DNA of 46,766 nucleotides from a virus. Numbering within the stretch: the stretch's first letter is position 1; each line of letters opens with the position of its first letter. The DNA lies in the IMG/VR virus record IMGVR_UViG_3300036521_000012, positions 1 through 46,766 of that record; one strand, 5' to 3'. Below the pieces are notes generated by a model that worked only from the letters and a program-made list of their open reading frames with translations, had not been told where the DNA came from and ran no database searches. Shown piece after piece: positions 1 through 7,580 of the stretch. The translations under genes were made by a program, and so were the position numbers.

Positions 1-447
1 CTATTCCTTTTGCTTGTGGACAACCCCAACTTCGACCCTGAGTCGGCTGTCTTCCGCAAGTTCGCTCTCAACGCGTAAGCATTTGTCCCCGCTATCCTCA
101 GCCGGTCGCGCCTCTAAGCCGAACCGCGCCGCCTTCTCCCGCCGCGCCAGCTCGCGCGCATTGGGCCGGTCGATCCGCAGATAAGTGGGATCTACGGGAA
201 GGTCGACGCGCCGGCCGCCGCAGTCCGCGGCGAAGCCGTCGGCCGCCTCGCGCGTGCAGAAGCACCAGCGCATCATCCGGCGGCCGCCGTCGCGCCGGTG
301 CGTCGTCTCATAGTCGTGGCGCGCCGCCAGGCGCAGCATGATCAGATGCGCGTTGCCGAGCCCGGTCTCGGGCACGAGCATCTCGACCTGGAACGGGTGC
401 GTCTTGTCTCGCATCCGGTCGGTGACCTCGCCCTTTCGCCTGCCCAT
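1..447 (-). CDS. Hypothetical protein, 148 aa
   Basis: This complete ORF starts at ATG 447 and ends with TAG at the very edge of the window. It encodes a soluble protein with a basic N-terminus and a motif near residues 25-32 (VPETGLGN). A Trp-Cys-Phe-Cys stretch follows near residues 61-64, and the C-terminal tail is charged. From memory it resembles a widespread Rhizobiales family of unknown function that opens with a 'FQVE..VP..GLGN' motif. It is divergent from the gene at 564 and lies on the repressor side of the early region, where Mu-like phages keep accessory genes. It could be a phage accessory gene near attL. No function is proposed. Confidence 0.6.
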   Translation of the reverse strand: MGRRKGEVTDRMRDKTHPFQVEMLVPETGLGNAHLIMLRLAARHDYETTHRRDGGRRMMRWCFCTREAADGFAADCGGRRVDLPVDPTYLRIDRPNARELARREKAARFGLEARPAEDSGDKCLRVESELAEDSRLRVEVGVVHKQKE

Positions 448-563
448 GAGTCACGGCCTCCTGACTCCCCGCGTCAGGCATGTTCTTTTTTCGTTCTCAT
501 CACGGCGTCAATCTGGGAGCAGCCCCGGCAAGAGGATCGGGGCGTCAACAGGAGAGCGTCGTC

Positions 564-908
564 ATGAGTAAGACCCGCCCGCAGCGCGAGACCGTCAAGC
601 ACCTGACCTATTTCGTCGTCCAGACCTTCAGCGCCGTAAAGGGTGCCAGGGGCAAGATCAGCGCGGATACGCCGATGGAGGCGAACGACGAGGACCATGC
701 CCGGCGCCTGTTCGAACGCTACAAGCCGATCCGGGCCGGCGTCGTCGCCTTCCGGCGCACGGGCGATCCGAAGACGGGCGACTGGGAGGACGCGGTGGTC
801 ATCGCGCGCCATGGCCAGGTCTCGGCCGATGTCGACCAGCTCGAGGCAGCGGATGACACCGCGGCCGATTCCTGGGATCTCGGCCCGGCCGATTTGAAGG
901 TCGCTTGA
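564..908 (+). CDS. Hypothetical protein, 114 aa
   Basis: The start at 564 is chosen because AGGAGA lies about 9 bases upstream; longer in-frame starts lack a ribosome binding site. The product is small, acidic and soluble. The sequence (HLTYFVVQTF near residue 14, and RRLFERYKPIRAGVVAF in the middle) suggests a compact alpha/beta fold. No catalytic motif or membrane segment is visible. It is isolated between a divergent gene and a convergent operon and ends just before a strong hairpin. It is not recognised. A phage or plasmid accessory role is possible but unsupported. Confidence 0.6.
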   Translation: MSKTRPQRETVKHLTYFVVQTFSAVKGARGKISADTPMEANDEDHARRLFERYKPIRAGVVAFRRTGDPKTGDWEDAVVIARHGQVSADVDQLEAADDTAADSWDLGPADLKVA

Positions 909-913
909 ACCAA

Positions 914-936
914 GGCGGCGGCCGCAAGGCCGCCGC
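914..936. terminator. Bidirectional hairpin between convergent genes
   Basis: A perfect 9-bp GC stem (GCGGCGGCC / GGCCGCCGC) with a GCAA loop lies 6 bases after the stop of the rightward gene and 4 bases from the stop of the leftward operon. Its position between converging genes supports termination in both directions. The U-run is weak, as is common in high-GC alphaproteobacteria. Confidence 0.65.
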
Positions 937-939
937 GTC

Positions 940-1272
940 TCACCTGGTGAAGCCGTAACTCTTCGCGACGCGTCTGATTTGCGTGCAATGGGCGGTCTTC
1001 GACGAGGCGCTCATGCCTCTCAGCTGGAATTCGTTGCCGGCCGTCATCGTCTTCAGGTTGGAAGCGAAGCTGAGATCGTCGGGTCGGATCCGTTTTTCCA
1101 CGAAAGCGGCAATAGCGCTCTGCTCGAAAGCCAGTCCGCACAGCTCCTCAGAGGCGAGGACCGATCCCAGTTCATTAGCGAGCGCGATCGATTTCAAGTC
1201 CTGCGCCTGGACGACGGGCGCAGCCAGCGACAGCGACAGAAACACGAGCAGCTTTATTGTCAGGGCTTTCAT
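940..1272 (-). CDS. Small exported two-cysteine protein (immunity operon gene 3)
   Basis: The start at 1272 overlaps the upstream stop as ATGA and leads directly into a typical signal peptide (MKALTIK, a hydrophobic core, then VVQAQ as a likely signal peptidase I site near residue 22). The mature part is about 88 aa with two cysteines, one near the middle (EELCG) and one near the C-terminus (TAHC), which could form a periplasmic disulfide. It looks like a paralogue of the gene just upstream: both have the same length class, similar Cys spacing and a short helical body. It is co-transcribed with the repressor, so it should be made in lysogens. Superinfection exclusion or another lysogenic-conversion role is an inference only. 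Confidence 0.72.
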   Translation of the reverse strand: MKALTIKLLVFLSLSLAAPVVQAQDLKSIALANELGSVLASEELCGLAFEQSAIAAFVEKRIRPDDLSFASNLKTMTAGNEFQLRGMSASSKTAHCTQIRRVAKSYGFTR

Positions 1273-1637
1273 TTCAGGTCGCGGAGAAACACCGGGATCG
1301 ACCTGTTCGGATTGAGAGGGTCGGCGATCATCTGGCCCGCAAGGTCGTTGCATTGGGAAGACTCCATCAGAGACGTCTTCTTGGCCTGTTCGGCTAGTGC
1401 AGACACTTCCGCTTCTGTGACGGCATCGAGCTGGGCTCGCTGGCCTGCGAGGCCCACCGCCATGACGGCGAGTGCGATCACCTCCTGATTGAGCGACCAG
1501 CCAGGGCATTTGGCTCCGACAACTTGCTGCGCGACGCCCAGCTCGACCACCTTCGACACCAGCGGCGAGCGCTCCTGGCTCCGAACTGCTTGCGGTATCG
1601 CGAGCGTTAGGACGGCCGCGATCATCAACACCCTCAT
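1269..1637 (-). CDS. Small exported two-cysteine protein (immunity operon gene 2)
   Basis: The start at 1637 overlaps the repressor stop as ATGA and begins a clean signal peptide (MRVLMIAAVLTLAIP, cleavage near AVRSQ). The mature protein is about 100 aa with one cysteine in GAKCPGW and one in SSQCND, and the middle is hydrophobic (VIALAVMAVGLAG). The two-cysteine pattern resembles the next gene, suggesting tandem duplication and divergence. It sits between the repressor and the second exported protein, with 4-base overlaps on both sides. No family is recognised. A periplasmic location is well supported by the signal peptide; any role in blocking phage entry is a guess from context. Confidence 0.74.
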   Translation of the reverse strand: MRVLMIAAVLTLAIPQAVRSQERSPLVSKVVELGVAQQVVGAKCPGWSLNQEVIALAVMAVGLAGQRAQLDAVTEAEVSALAEQAKKTSLMESSQCNDLAGQMIADPLNPNRSIPVFLRDLK

Positions 1638-2317
1638 ATCTCGCCTCCAGCCCACACCACTTTGCCTGCGACTCTCAATGCTTCGGCATCTGGCGGCGAC
1701 AGCGTCTCCGAGGCATATCTCTCATTGTCGCTGATCAGCACGATCGAGTTCTGAAAGCCGACTGCAATGCGCTTGATCCTGACATTGTTGCCGTCGACCA
1801 GTACGTAGATCCCGTTCACGTTGGCCTGCTGGAACCGCGTATCGGCCAGCACGATCGCGCCCTCGGCGATCGTCGGCTCCATGCTGTCGCCGCGGCTGTC
1901 GAGAAAGCGGGCGTATTTCTCGGGCACCCCGAGGCGCCGCAGCCAGCTTGTTGGAAACGGCAGCCGGCTGATCTCGTAGGGCCGCGAATTCTCGACGCCT
2001 GAACCTGCGCTGGCGATGACATCCAGGAGCGGGATCATGGTGACGCCCGCTCGCTCCTCGGTTTGATCATGGCCCGTCTGAACGGCCGTTCCGGCCGGCG
2101 CGGCCCGTCCAAAGACCAGCCAGTCGAGCGATGTCGCGCTCGCCTCGCACAGATTCGCGATGGGCCGGAGCGGCGCCTTGGCCCTGCCTTCTCGCCATTT
2201 GGCGAGTTGCTCCGCCGAAACGCCGGCAATCTCGGCAGCCGCTTTCATCGTCGAAAATCGACTTAACAACACAATGAATCGCTCTTTGAATGCGTCGTCT
2301 AGCTCTTCGTCGATCAT
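1634..2317 (-). CDS. Prophage repressor, HTH plus S24 (LexA/CI-type) peptidase
   Basis: The 227-aa protein has an N-terminal helix-turn-helix (about residues 22-70, with MKAAAEIAGVSAEQLAKWREG) and a C-terminal S24 peptidase domain. The catalytic serine is Ser145 in RGDSMEPT and the likely catalytic lysine is Lys182 in VRIKRI. An Ala-Gly bond at residues 104-105 (IASAGSG) is the expected self-cleavage site, so induction by RecA during SOS is likely. The start at 2317 was chosen because the HTH begins soon after and longer forms run into the early promoter region. The gene is divergent from ner and heads the leftward lysogenic operon. Mu's own repressor lacks S24, so this control is lambda-like. 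Confidence 0.9.
   Translation of the reverse strand: MIDEELDDAFKERFIVLLSRFSTMKAAAEIAGVSAEQLAKWREGRAKAPLRPIANLCEASATSLDWLVFGRAAPAGTAVQTGHDQTEERAGVTMIPLLDVIASAGSGVENSRPYEISRLPFPTSWLRRLGVPEKYARFLDSRGDSMEPTIAEGAIVLADTRFQQANVNGIYVLVDGNNVRIKRIAVGFQNSIVLISDNERYASETLSPPDAEALRVAGKVVWAGGEI
2250..2262. promoter_or_regulatory. Operator-like palindrome (copy 1)
   Basis: GTCGAAAATCGAC is an inverted repeat with two 5-bp arms around AAA. It lies inside the first codons of the repressor gene and matches the copy at 2329, which has a TTA centre. It probably binds the repressor or Ner and would allow feedback on the leftward transcript. Confidence 0.55.
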
Positions 2318-2328
2318 TGTCGCTATTC

Positions 2329-2341
2329 GTCGATTATCGAC
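2329..2341. promoter_or_regulatory. Operator-like palindrome (copy 2)
   Basis: GTCGATTATCGAC is a perfect inverted repeat in the divergent region just upstream of the repressor start. An imperfect relative (GTCGATCATTGTC) begins at 2309. A candidate rightward promoter with TTGCGT near 2344 follows immediately, so occupancy here could control both directions. The binding protein is inferred, not shown. Confidence 0.6.
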
Positions 2342-2431
2342 CTTGCGTATCGCTAAAAGTCGAGCTACGGTATCGTTCGTTACTCGCAAGGTTAACAGAC
2401 GGCGGCCATTCCCGCCAATCGTCGAGGCCCC

Positions 2432-2683
2432 ATGCACGAAGCTGACATCATCGCCGCGGTTCGGAAGTCGCAGTTCCGCTTTCTGCCGGCCATCGCCGAG
2501 CGCTACGGCGTCTCCGACGTCGCGCTGCGCGCCGCCCTTCGCCGGCCGCAGCTCGGCGCGGAGAAGGTGATCTCCAAGGCGCTGAAGATCCCGCTTCACA
2601 TCCTCTGGCCGGACCGCTGGTCGGCCTCGGGGGAGCGCCTGGTCCGGCGCGGCCGTCCGCGGGCGATGAAGAGGGCCGCCTGA
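2432..2683 (+). CDS. ner: Ner-like early DNA-binding regulator
   Basis: The 83-aa protein matches the Ner/Nlp family in size and layout. An N-terminal 'HEADIIAAVRKS' helix leads into a helix-turn-helix (FLPAIAERYGVSDVALRAAL), followed by the family-typical 'EKVISKAL..P..ILWPDRW'. Ner in Mu binds between the divergent early promoters and damps repressor and early transcription at the start of lytic growth. It is the first gene of the rightward early operon and overlaps the next start by a single base. The basic C-terminal tail is longer than in Mu Ner. Confidence 0.85.
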   Translation: MHEADIIAAVRKSQFRFLPAIAERYGVSDVALRAALRRPQLGAEKVISKALKIPLHILWPDRWSASGERLVRRGRPRAMKRAA

Positions 2684-3561
2684 TGTCCCTGCTCGCCAAC
2701 CTGACTGCCGGCTCGCCGATGTTCCTGGCCGAACTGGCCACAATCGACGTCTCCGACCGGCTCCGCCCCGTCACAGAGGCCAATGCCCAGCTCACAGCAG
2801 CCTCGATCAGCGAGCTGGGACAGCTGCAGCCCATCATCGTCCGCGTTCATCCCACAGGGAACGGCCTGAAGCTGATTGCCGGTGGCCGGCGCTGTGCGGC
2901 GACGGCGCTTCTTGGGCGCAAAGAGATCCTGGCCGTCCTCGTCGAATGCAACGACGACGAAGCGCGCATGATCGAGATCGACGAGAACCTCGCCCGCGAG
3001 GAACTCAACCCTCTCGATCGCGCCTTCTTCCTCGCCGAACGCAAGCGCGTCTACGAGGTGCTGAACCCGCAGGCGGCTCACGGCAAAGCGAAGAAGCCGA
3101 AGACCGATGCCGGGAAAGTCGCAAACATTGCGACTTTTGCTCGCTTCTCCAAAGATGCAGCCAAGGCGACCGGGCTGAGTGAACGCTCCGTCCAGCTGGC
3201 ATGTGCGCTTGCCGCCGCTCTCTCCCCCGATGCCGTCGCCCTCATCCGCGGCACAAAGCTCGCCGACAACCAGGCGCAGCTGCAGGCGCTCGCGGCGCTC
3301 GATCCAGCCGAGCAGGTCACGGCCGCCCGCGAGGTCGCCGAGGGGCGTGCCAGCAACGTCGCCAAGGCCCGCGTCAGCGCCGGCCTCGTGCCCGCCGGCG
3401 CGGTGCGGCCTGAGGATGGGCCGCTCGTCAAGCTGGAGGCGCTGCTGGCGCGGATGACGCCCGGCCAGCTCCGCGACGCGCTCGCCATGGTCCAGGCCAA
3501 GGTCGCGGCGGCGGATGCGGCGCAGAAGCCCAAGGCATCCAGGCGCGGAGCGGCAGCGTGA
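2683..3561 (+). CDS. ParB/Spo0J-like nuclease-fold DNA-binding protein
   Basis: The N-terminal ParB-type domain (about residues 15-120) carries the characteristic 'LGQLQPIIVR', 'LIAGGRRCAATALLG' and 'DENLAREELNPLDRA' segments. A helix-turn-helix-like region follows (KATGLSERSVQLACALA, about residues 158-175). The C-terminal part is Ala-rich and may mediate self-association. The gene sits between ner and A, overlapping both, so it is an early co-expressed gene. ParB-like genes at this place occur in other alphaproteobacterial Mu-like phages but not in Mu. No partner ParA is encoded nearby, so a role in transposition control or target DNA handling is more likely than partition. Confidence 0.82.
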   Translation: MSLLANLTAGSPMFLAELATIDVSDRLRPVTEANAQLTAASISELGQLQPIIVRVHPTGNGLKLIAGGRRCAATALLGRKEILAVLVECNDDEARMIEIDENLAREELNPLDRAFFLAERKRVYEVLNPQAAHGKAKKPKTDAGKVANIATFARFSKDAAKATGLSERSVQLACALAAALSPDAVALIRGTKLADNQAQLQALAALDPAEQVTAAREVAEGRASNVAKARVSAGLVPAGAVRPEDGPLVKLEALLARMTPGQLRDALAMVQAKVAAADAAQKPKASRRGAAA

Positions 3562-5750
3562 AGCTCTGGCTGAACCCCGCCGAGATCGCGGAGCTGGCCC
3601 TGCCGGGCCTGCCGACGACCAAGCGCAACGTCAATCTGCTCGCCGAGCGCGAGGATTGGTCGCGCTTCTCCGGTCTGTGCCGGCCGCGCGCCGGCCGCGG
3701 CGGCGGCGTCGAGTATCACGTCAATCTGCTGCCCGTGGCGGCCCGCACGGCCTATTTCGGCGCCCATGTGCCGGTCGAGGCCGCAGCGACAGGCGCGGCC
3801 GAGGCGCTCCAGGCGGCCCCGGAGCCGGCTGCGGGCACGGTCCGGGCGGCGACGCTTCAGCTCGATGCGAGGCTCGCCGTGCTCGGCGCGCTCAAGGCCT
3901 TCACCCGCTCGTCGGGCCTCAGGCAGACGGTCGCGATCGGCCATTTCGTCGATCTCTACAATCTCGGCCGGGTCGACCTGCCCGATTGGGCGGGGAAGGT
4001 GCTGCCGCGGCTCTCGGCGCGTACCGTCCGGCGCTGGCTGGAGAGCGCCCGCGAGGGCGAGACGGAGCGCCTGGCGGTCGACAAGGGCGCCGCGCGCCGG
4101 GGCCAAGGCGTGCTCGATGCCGCCTTCGACGGCGAGATCAAGCATTTCGCGCTCGCGGTCCATTCCTTCAACGAACTCTACACCGCCCGCCAGATCTACG
4201 AGACGGTCCGGGCCGAGTTCGGCGCAAGGCTGGCGGCCGAGGGGCTGGCGCTGCCGGTCCAGCGCGCCTTCGAGATCCGCTTCAAGGCCTGGAAGCAGGA
4301 GCACGCCGCCGGCCTGCTCCGGATGATGGACCCGGACGGCTTCCGCTCGAAGATGCGGACCTCGGGCTCCTGCGCCCATCTCGTGCCGCATCTCAACGCG
4401 CTCTGGCAGATCGACGCCTCGCCGGTCGACGCGCTCTGCGTCGATGGCCGCCACTCGATCTATGTCTGCATCGACATCTGGTCGCGGCGGCTGTGCCTCT
4501 TCGTCTCGAAGACGCCGCGCTCGGAAGCCGTGCAGATGCTGATGCGCAAGGCGATCCTCGCCTGGGGCGTGCCGGATGCTGTGAAGACGGACAACGGCTC
4601 CGACTTCGTCGCCCGCGCCACGGTCCGCCTCTTCGGCAAGCTGCAGATCGAGGCGATCCGCTCGGACGCCTTCTCGCCCTGGCAGAAGGGCGTGGTCGAG
4701 CGCAACATCCGCACCTTTCAGACCGATTGCGCCCGCATGCTGGAGGGCTTCGTCGGCCACAGCGTCGCCCATCGCAAGACAATCGAGGGGCGCAAGGCCT
4801 TCGCGGCCCGTCTCGGCCAGAGCGACAGCGACGCCTTCAACGTCACCATGACGGGCGAGGCCCTGCAGGCGATCGTCGATCGCTGGGCGAGCGAGATCTA
4901 TGCCCATCGCGGGCATGGCGGCATCGGCATGGTGTCGCCCTTCGCCCGCGCCGCCGCCTCGACACGGGCCATCCGCACGGTTGATGCCGATGCGCTGGCG
5001 ACGCTGCTGATGCCGGCTCCCGATGCCGAGGGCATCCGCACCGTTGGCAAGAGCGGCGTGCGCATTGGCGGCTTCCACTATCTCGCGCCCGATTGCCTGC
5101 CGGGCGACCGCGTCTTCGTGCGGCTCGACCCGCATGACGCCGGCACCGTCTGGCTCTTCGACGAGACTGGCGACCGCTTCATCGGCCGCGCTCTGAACCC
5201 CGAGCGCGCCGGTGTCGACCCGGCCGAGCTGCTGGCCCAGACCCGCGCCGCGCAGAAAGCGGCGATCGACGCGCAGACGGCCGAGATCACCCGCCAGGTC
5301 AAGAAAGGCGTCACCCAGCGCACCGTGCTGGAGGGCCGCCTCAAGGATGCCGCCGCGGCTGCGGGCAACCTCGTCGCCTTCCCGCCGCGCTCCGAGATCC
5401 ACACCACGCCCGCGCTCGATGCGGGGCTGGAGATCGCCGCAATGCGCAGAGGCGAGGCGCCGGCTGCCGCCCCGCTCTCCGAGGCCGCCTCCAGGGTCCA
5501 CGCGCAGCTGCTGGCGGAGCTTCAGGACGCGGCCCCTGCGGCCCGGCGCGCCTCCAATGTCCGCCCGCTGCGCGACCACGAGACCCCGCAGCAGCGCTAC
5601 CGGCGCTGGCTCGATCTGCATGCCCTGCTGGAGGCCGGCGAGCCGATCTCGCCCGAGCAGGCGGCCTTCTACGGCGGCTTCGCCAACAGCAGCGAGAAGC
5701 GCGGCCTGGACGGTCTCTACGAGGAATTTGGCGAGGCGGCGTTGCGTTAG
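3558..5750 (+). CDS. A: MuA-like DDE transposase
   Basis: The 730-aa transposase integrates and replicates the phage by transposition. N-terminal DNA-binding segments (about residues 1-70, with PTTKRNVNLLAERE) precede a second DNA-binding region and the RNase H-like core. The catalytic triad is visible: Asp286 in WQIDASPVD, Asp345 in TDNGSDF and Glu381 in GVVERN, giving D-58-D-35-E spacing. A beta-barrel-like region and a C-terminal regulatory tail follow; in Mu that tail contacts MuB. The start overlaps the ParB stop by 4 bases. The paired repeats at 42342-42382 are its expected binding sites. The product is full length and apparently active. Confidence 0.95.
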   Translation: MKLWLNPAEIAELALPGLPTTKRNVNLLAEREDWSRFSGLCRPRAGRGGGVEYHVNLLPVAARTAYFGAHVPVEAAATGAAEALQAAPEPAAGTVRAATLQLDARLAVLGALKAFTRSSGLRQTVAIGHFVDLYNLGRVDLPDWAGKVLPRLSARTVRRWLESAREGETERLAVDKGAARRGQGVLDAAFDGEIKHFALAVHSFNELYTARQIYETVRAEFGARLAAEGLALPVQRAFEIRFKAWKQEHAAGLLRMMDPDGFRSKMRTSGSCAHLVPHLNALWQIDASPVDALCVDGRHSIYVCIDIWSRRLCLFVSKTPRSEAVQMLMRKAILAWGVPDAVKTDNGSDFVARATVRLFGKLQIEAIRSDAFSPWQKGVVERNIRTFQTDCARMLEGFVGHSVAHRKTIEGRKAFAARLGQSDSDAFNVTMTGEALQAIVDRWASEIYAHRGHGGIGMVSPFARAAASTRAIRTVDADALATLLMPAPDAEGIRTVGKSGVRIGGFHYLAPDCLPGDRVFVRLDPHDAGTVWLFDETGDRFIGRALNPERAGVDPAELLAQTRAAQKAAIDAQTAEITRQVKKGVTQRTVLEGRLKDAAAAAGNLVAFPPRSEIHTTPALDAGLEIAAMRRGEAPAAAPLSEAASRVHAQLLAELQDAAPAARRASNVRPLRDHETPQQRYRRWLDLHALLEAGEPISPEQAAFYGGFANSSEKRGLDGLYEEFGEAALR

Positions 5751-5764
5751 CCGACCAAAAAAGA

Positions 5765-5782
5765 GCCCCGCCGAAGCGGGGC
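5765..5782 (+). terminator. Hairpin between A and B genes
   Basis: GCCCCGC pairs with GCGGGGC around a CGAA loop, 15 bases after the A stop codon and preceded by a run of A. It could attenuate B expression relative to A or stabilise the A message. There is no U-run on the + strand, so full termination is doubtful. Confidence 0.5.
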
Positions 5783-5806
5783 CGATCAAGTCATCACGAG
5801 GAACAG

Positions 5807-6580
5807 ATGAACGCTATGACACCTGAAATCAAGACGGACGGCTTTCAGCGCCCGGCCTCGCTCGCCCTGCTGAAGAACGTCGTCCACATGGTCGGGCTGG
5901 TCCAGCGCCTCAATGATCGCGGCGCGCATATGCCGGGCTTCGGCGTCGTCCATGGCTACAGCGGCTACGGCAAGACCTATTCCGCCGTCTTCGCCCAGAA
6001 CAAGACCGGCGGCCCGCGCATCGAGATCGGCGACAGCTGGACCAAGAAGACGCTGGTCCGCGCCATCCTCAAGGAACTCGGAGTGCGCGAGCCCAAGGGC
6101 ACGGTCGCCGATCTGACGGAGCAGGCGATCATCCGCCTGGCCGAGCCCAACCACCCGCCGCTCTTCATCGACGAGGCCGACAAGCTGGTCGACAAGGGCA
6201 TGATCGAGCTGGTGCGCGAGATCCAGGAGGGCGCGCAGATCCCGATCGTGCTGATCGGCGAGGAGCTGCTGCCGCAGAAGCTGATGAAGATCGAGCGCGT
6301 CCACAACCGCGTGCTCGACTGGGTCGCCGCCCAGCCCTGCGACCTGGAGGACACCCGCAAGCTCGCGCAGATGTTCTGCCCGCAGCTCTCGATCGACGAT
6401 CCGATGCTGGAGGCGATGCGCAACGCCTCCGAGGGGCGCGCCCGGCGCATCGTCACCAACCTCTACCGCGCCCGCGAATTCGCAGCGACGCGAGGCCTGA
6501 AGGCGATCGAAGCCGGCGGCCTCGTCCCCGAGTTTTTCACCGGCAACCCGCCGGCGCGCACCTCCCGCAGGAGCGCGTGA
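5807..6580 (+). CDS. B: MuB-like AAA+ ATPase, target selector
   Basis: The 257-aa protein has a Walker A motif GYSGYGKT (residues 50-57) and Walker B LFIDEAD (residues 119-125), as in MuB and related AAA+ target-binding ATPases. In Mu, MuB coats target DNA, activates MuA and gives target immunity. The start has GAGG about 7 bases upstream. It is shorter than Mu B (about 312 aa), mainly at the N-terminus, which lacks a clear separate HTH domain. It directly follows A and overlaps the next gene. Confidence 0.93.
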   Translation: MNAMTPEIKTDGFQRPASLALLKNVVHMVGLVQRLNDRGAHMPGFGVVHGYSGYGKTYSAVFAQNKTGGPRIEIGDSWTKKTLVRAILKELGVREPKGTVADLTEQAIIRLAEPNHPPLFIDEADKLVDKGMIELVREIQEGAQIPIVLIGEELLPQKLMKIERVHNRVLDWVAAQPCDLEDTRKLAQMFCPQLSIDDPMLEAMRNASEGRARRIVTNLYRAREFAATRGLKAIEAGGLVPEFFTGNPPARTSRRSA

Positions 6581-7185
6581 TGAAGCAGGGACAGTCCTCG
6601 CCACTCAGCGGCGGCAAGCATTACTGGGCCACGATCCGCAAGGTCGCGGGCGAGCGTGGCGGGCTCTTCACCGTCAACGACGTCTTCGGCCTGACCGGCG
6701 GCGTCACCCGCCCGGCCGTGACCAACTATGTCCTCGCGCTGCTCGCCGACGGCCATGTCGAGGTCGCCGCGACCCGGCACTGGGGCGGCCGCTGCGAGAA
6801 AACCTATCGCCTGCTGCGCCGGGAAGCGGTGGAGCCGGAACTCGGCAGGCTGCACAACCGCCAGGCCGTTCGTCGCCAGCAGCTCTGGCGGGCGATGCGC
6901 GCGCTGCAGAGCTTCACCATCCGCGAGCTTGCCTGCGCCGCCTCGACCGAGGAGGCGCCGATCAGCGACGGTGTCGCCCAAAACTATCTCTGGTGGCTGC
7001 GCCGGGCGGGCTATGTCGCCCTCCTAGGCCGCAAGGGCACGGTCGGCCATTACCAGCTGCTGCGGCGCAAGAACACCGGCCCCTTCGCCCCGATCGTGAG
7101 GCATCGCGAGCAGACCATCGTCGATCGCAACAACGGCGAGTCCGTTAACCTTAACGGTCTCCAGACCAAGGGATGGGCGGCATGA
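6580..7185 (+). CDS. Early-operon protein with winged-helix-like repeats
   Basis: The ATG at 6580 overlaps the B stop and has CAGGAG upstream; a GTG three bases earlier is an alternative. The 201-aa protein shows two similar helical modules: residues 12-75 (GGLFTVNDVFGLTGGVTRPAVTNYVLALLADGHVEV) and residues 104-160 (SFTIRELACAASTEEAPISDGVAQNYLWWLRRAGYVALL). Each looks like a winged-helix domain, and the second ends in a wing-like basic strand. A DNA-binding regulator role in early or middle transcription is inferred. Such genes follow B in many alphaproteobacterial Mu-like phages. Confidence 0.7.
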   Translation: MKQGQSSPLSGGKHYWATIRKVAGERGGLFTVNDVFGLTGGVTRPAVTNYVLALLADGHVEVAATRHWGGRCEKTYRLLRREAVEPELGRLHNRQAVRRQQLWRAMRALQSFTIRELACAASTEEAPISDGVAQNYLWWLRRAGYVALLGRKGTVGHYQLLRRKNTGPFAPIVRHREQTIVDRNNGESVNLNGLQTKGWAA

Positions 7186-7580
7186 ACCGCGGACCCGTCC
7201 CCGGCTCGGCCGGCAAGCTCGACGCCGTCGCCAAGGCCCGCCTCGCCTGGGGGGAGACGGTGCCCGCCGAGATCCTCGTCCTGGCGGAAGCCTGCAAGGC
7301 GCAGACCTCGCGCGCGCTTGCCAGGCGCCTCGGCTACTCCGACGCCGTGATCAGCCACGTGTTGGGCAACAAGTATCCCGGCGACGTCGCCAGGGTGCTG
7401 GCCACCGTCCGCGGCGCCCTGATGGGCGAGACGGTGCTCTGCCCGATCCTCGGCGACATCGGCCGCGACCGCTGCTTCCGCGAACAGGCCACGCCCTTCG
7501 CCGCGACGAACTCGACGCGCGCCCGGCTCTCCCACGCCTGCAAGACCTGCCCCAACCGCCAGCAGAAGGACACCGCCTGA
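7182..7580 (+). CDS. Small HTH protein of the early operon
   Basis: The start at 7182 gives an ATGA overlap with the upstream stop. The 132-aa protein contains a helix-turn-helix (about residues 42-62, TSRALARRLGYSDAVISHVLGNKYPGDVARV), much like Cro/XRE-type repeats. Four cysteines occur in the second half (LCPILG, DRCF, HACKTCPN), which could form a small metal site. It is in the replication/early block, downstream of A-B. This arrangement of an HTH plus a Cys-rich tail is frequent in Mu-like phages of alphaproteobacteria, but the function is unknown. Confidence 0.72.
   Translation: MNRGPVPGSAGKLDAVAKARLAWGETVPAEILVLAEACKAQTSRALARRLGYSDAVISHVLGNKYPGDVARVLATVRGALMGETVLCPILGDIGRDRCFREQATPFAATNSTRARLSHACKTCPNRQQKDTA

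Noticed and set aside
1-2500. Left phage end (attL) or matching MuA sites
   Set aside because: I looked for both orientations of the 19-base right-end repeat and found none, so the left end is placed outside the window.
3078-5789. A 903-aa open frame on the minus strand opposite the transposase
   Set aside because: It mirrors the codon phase of A in high-GC DNA, is low complexity (Arg/Gly/Leu/Asp) and has no motif; A itself is unmistakable.
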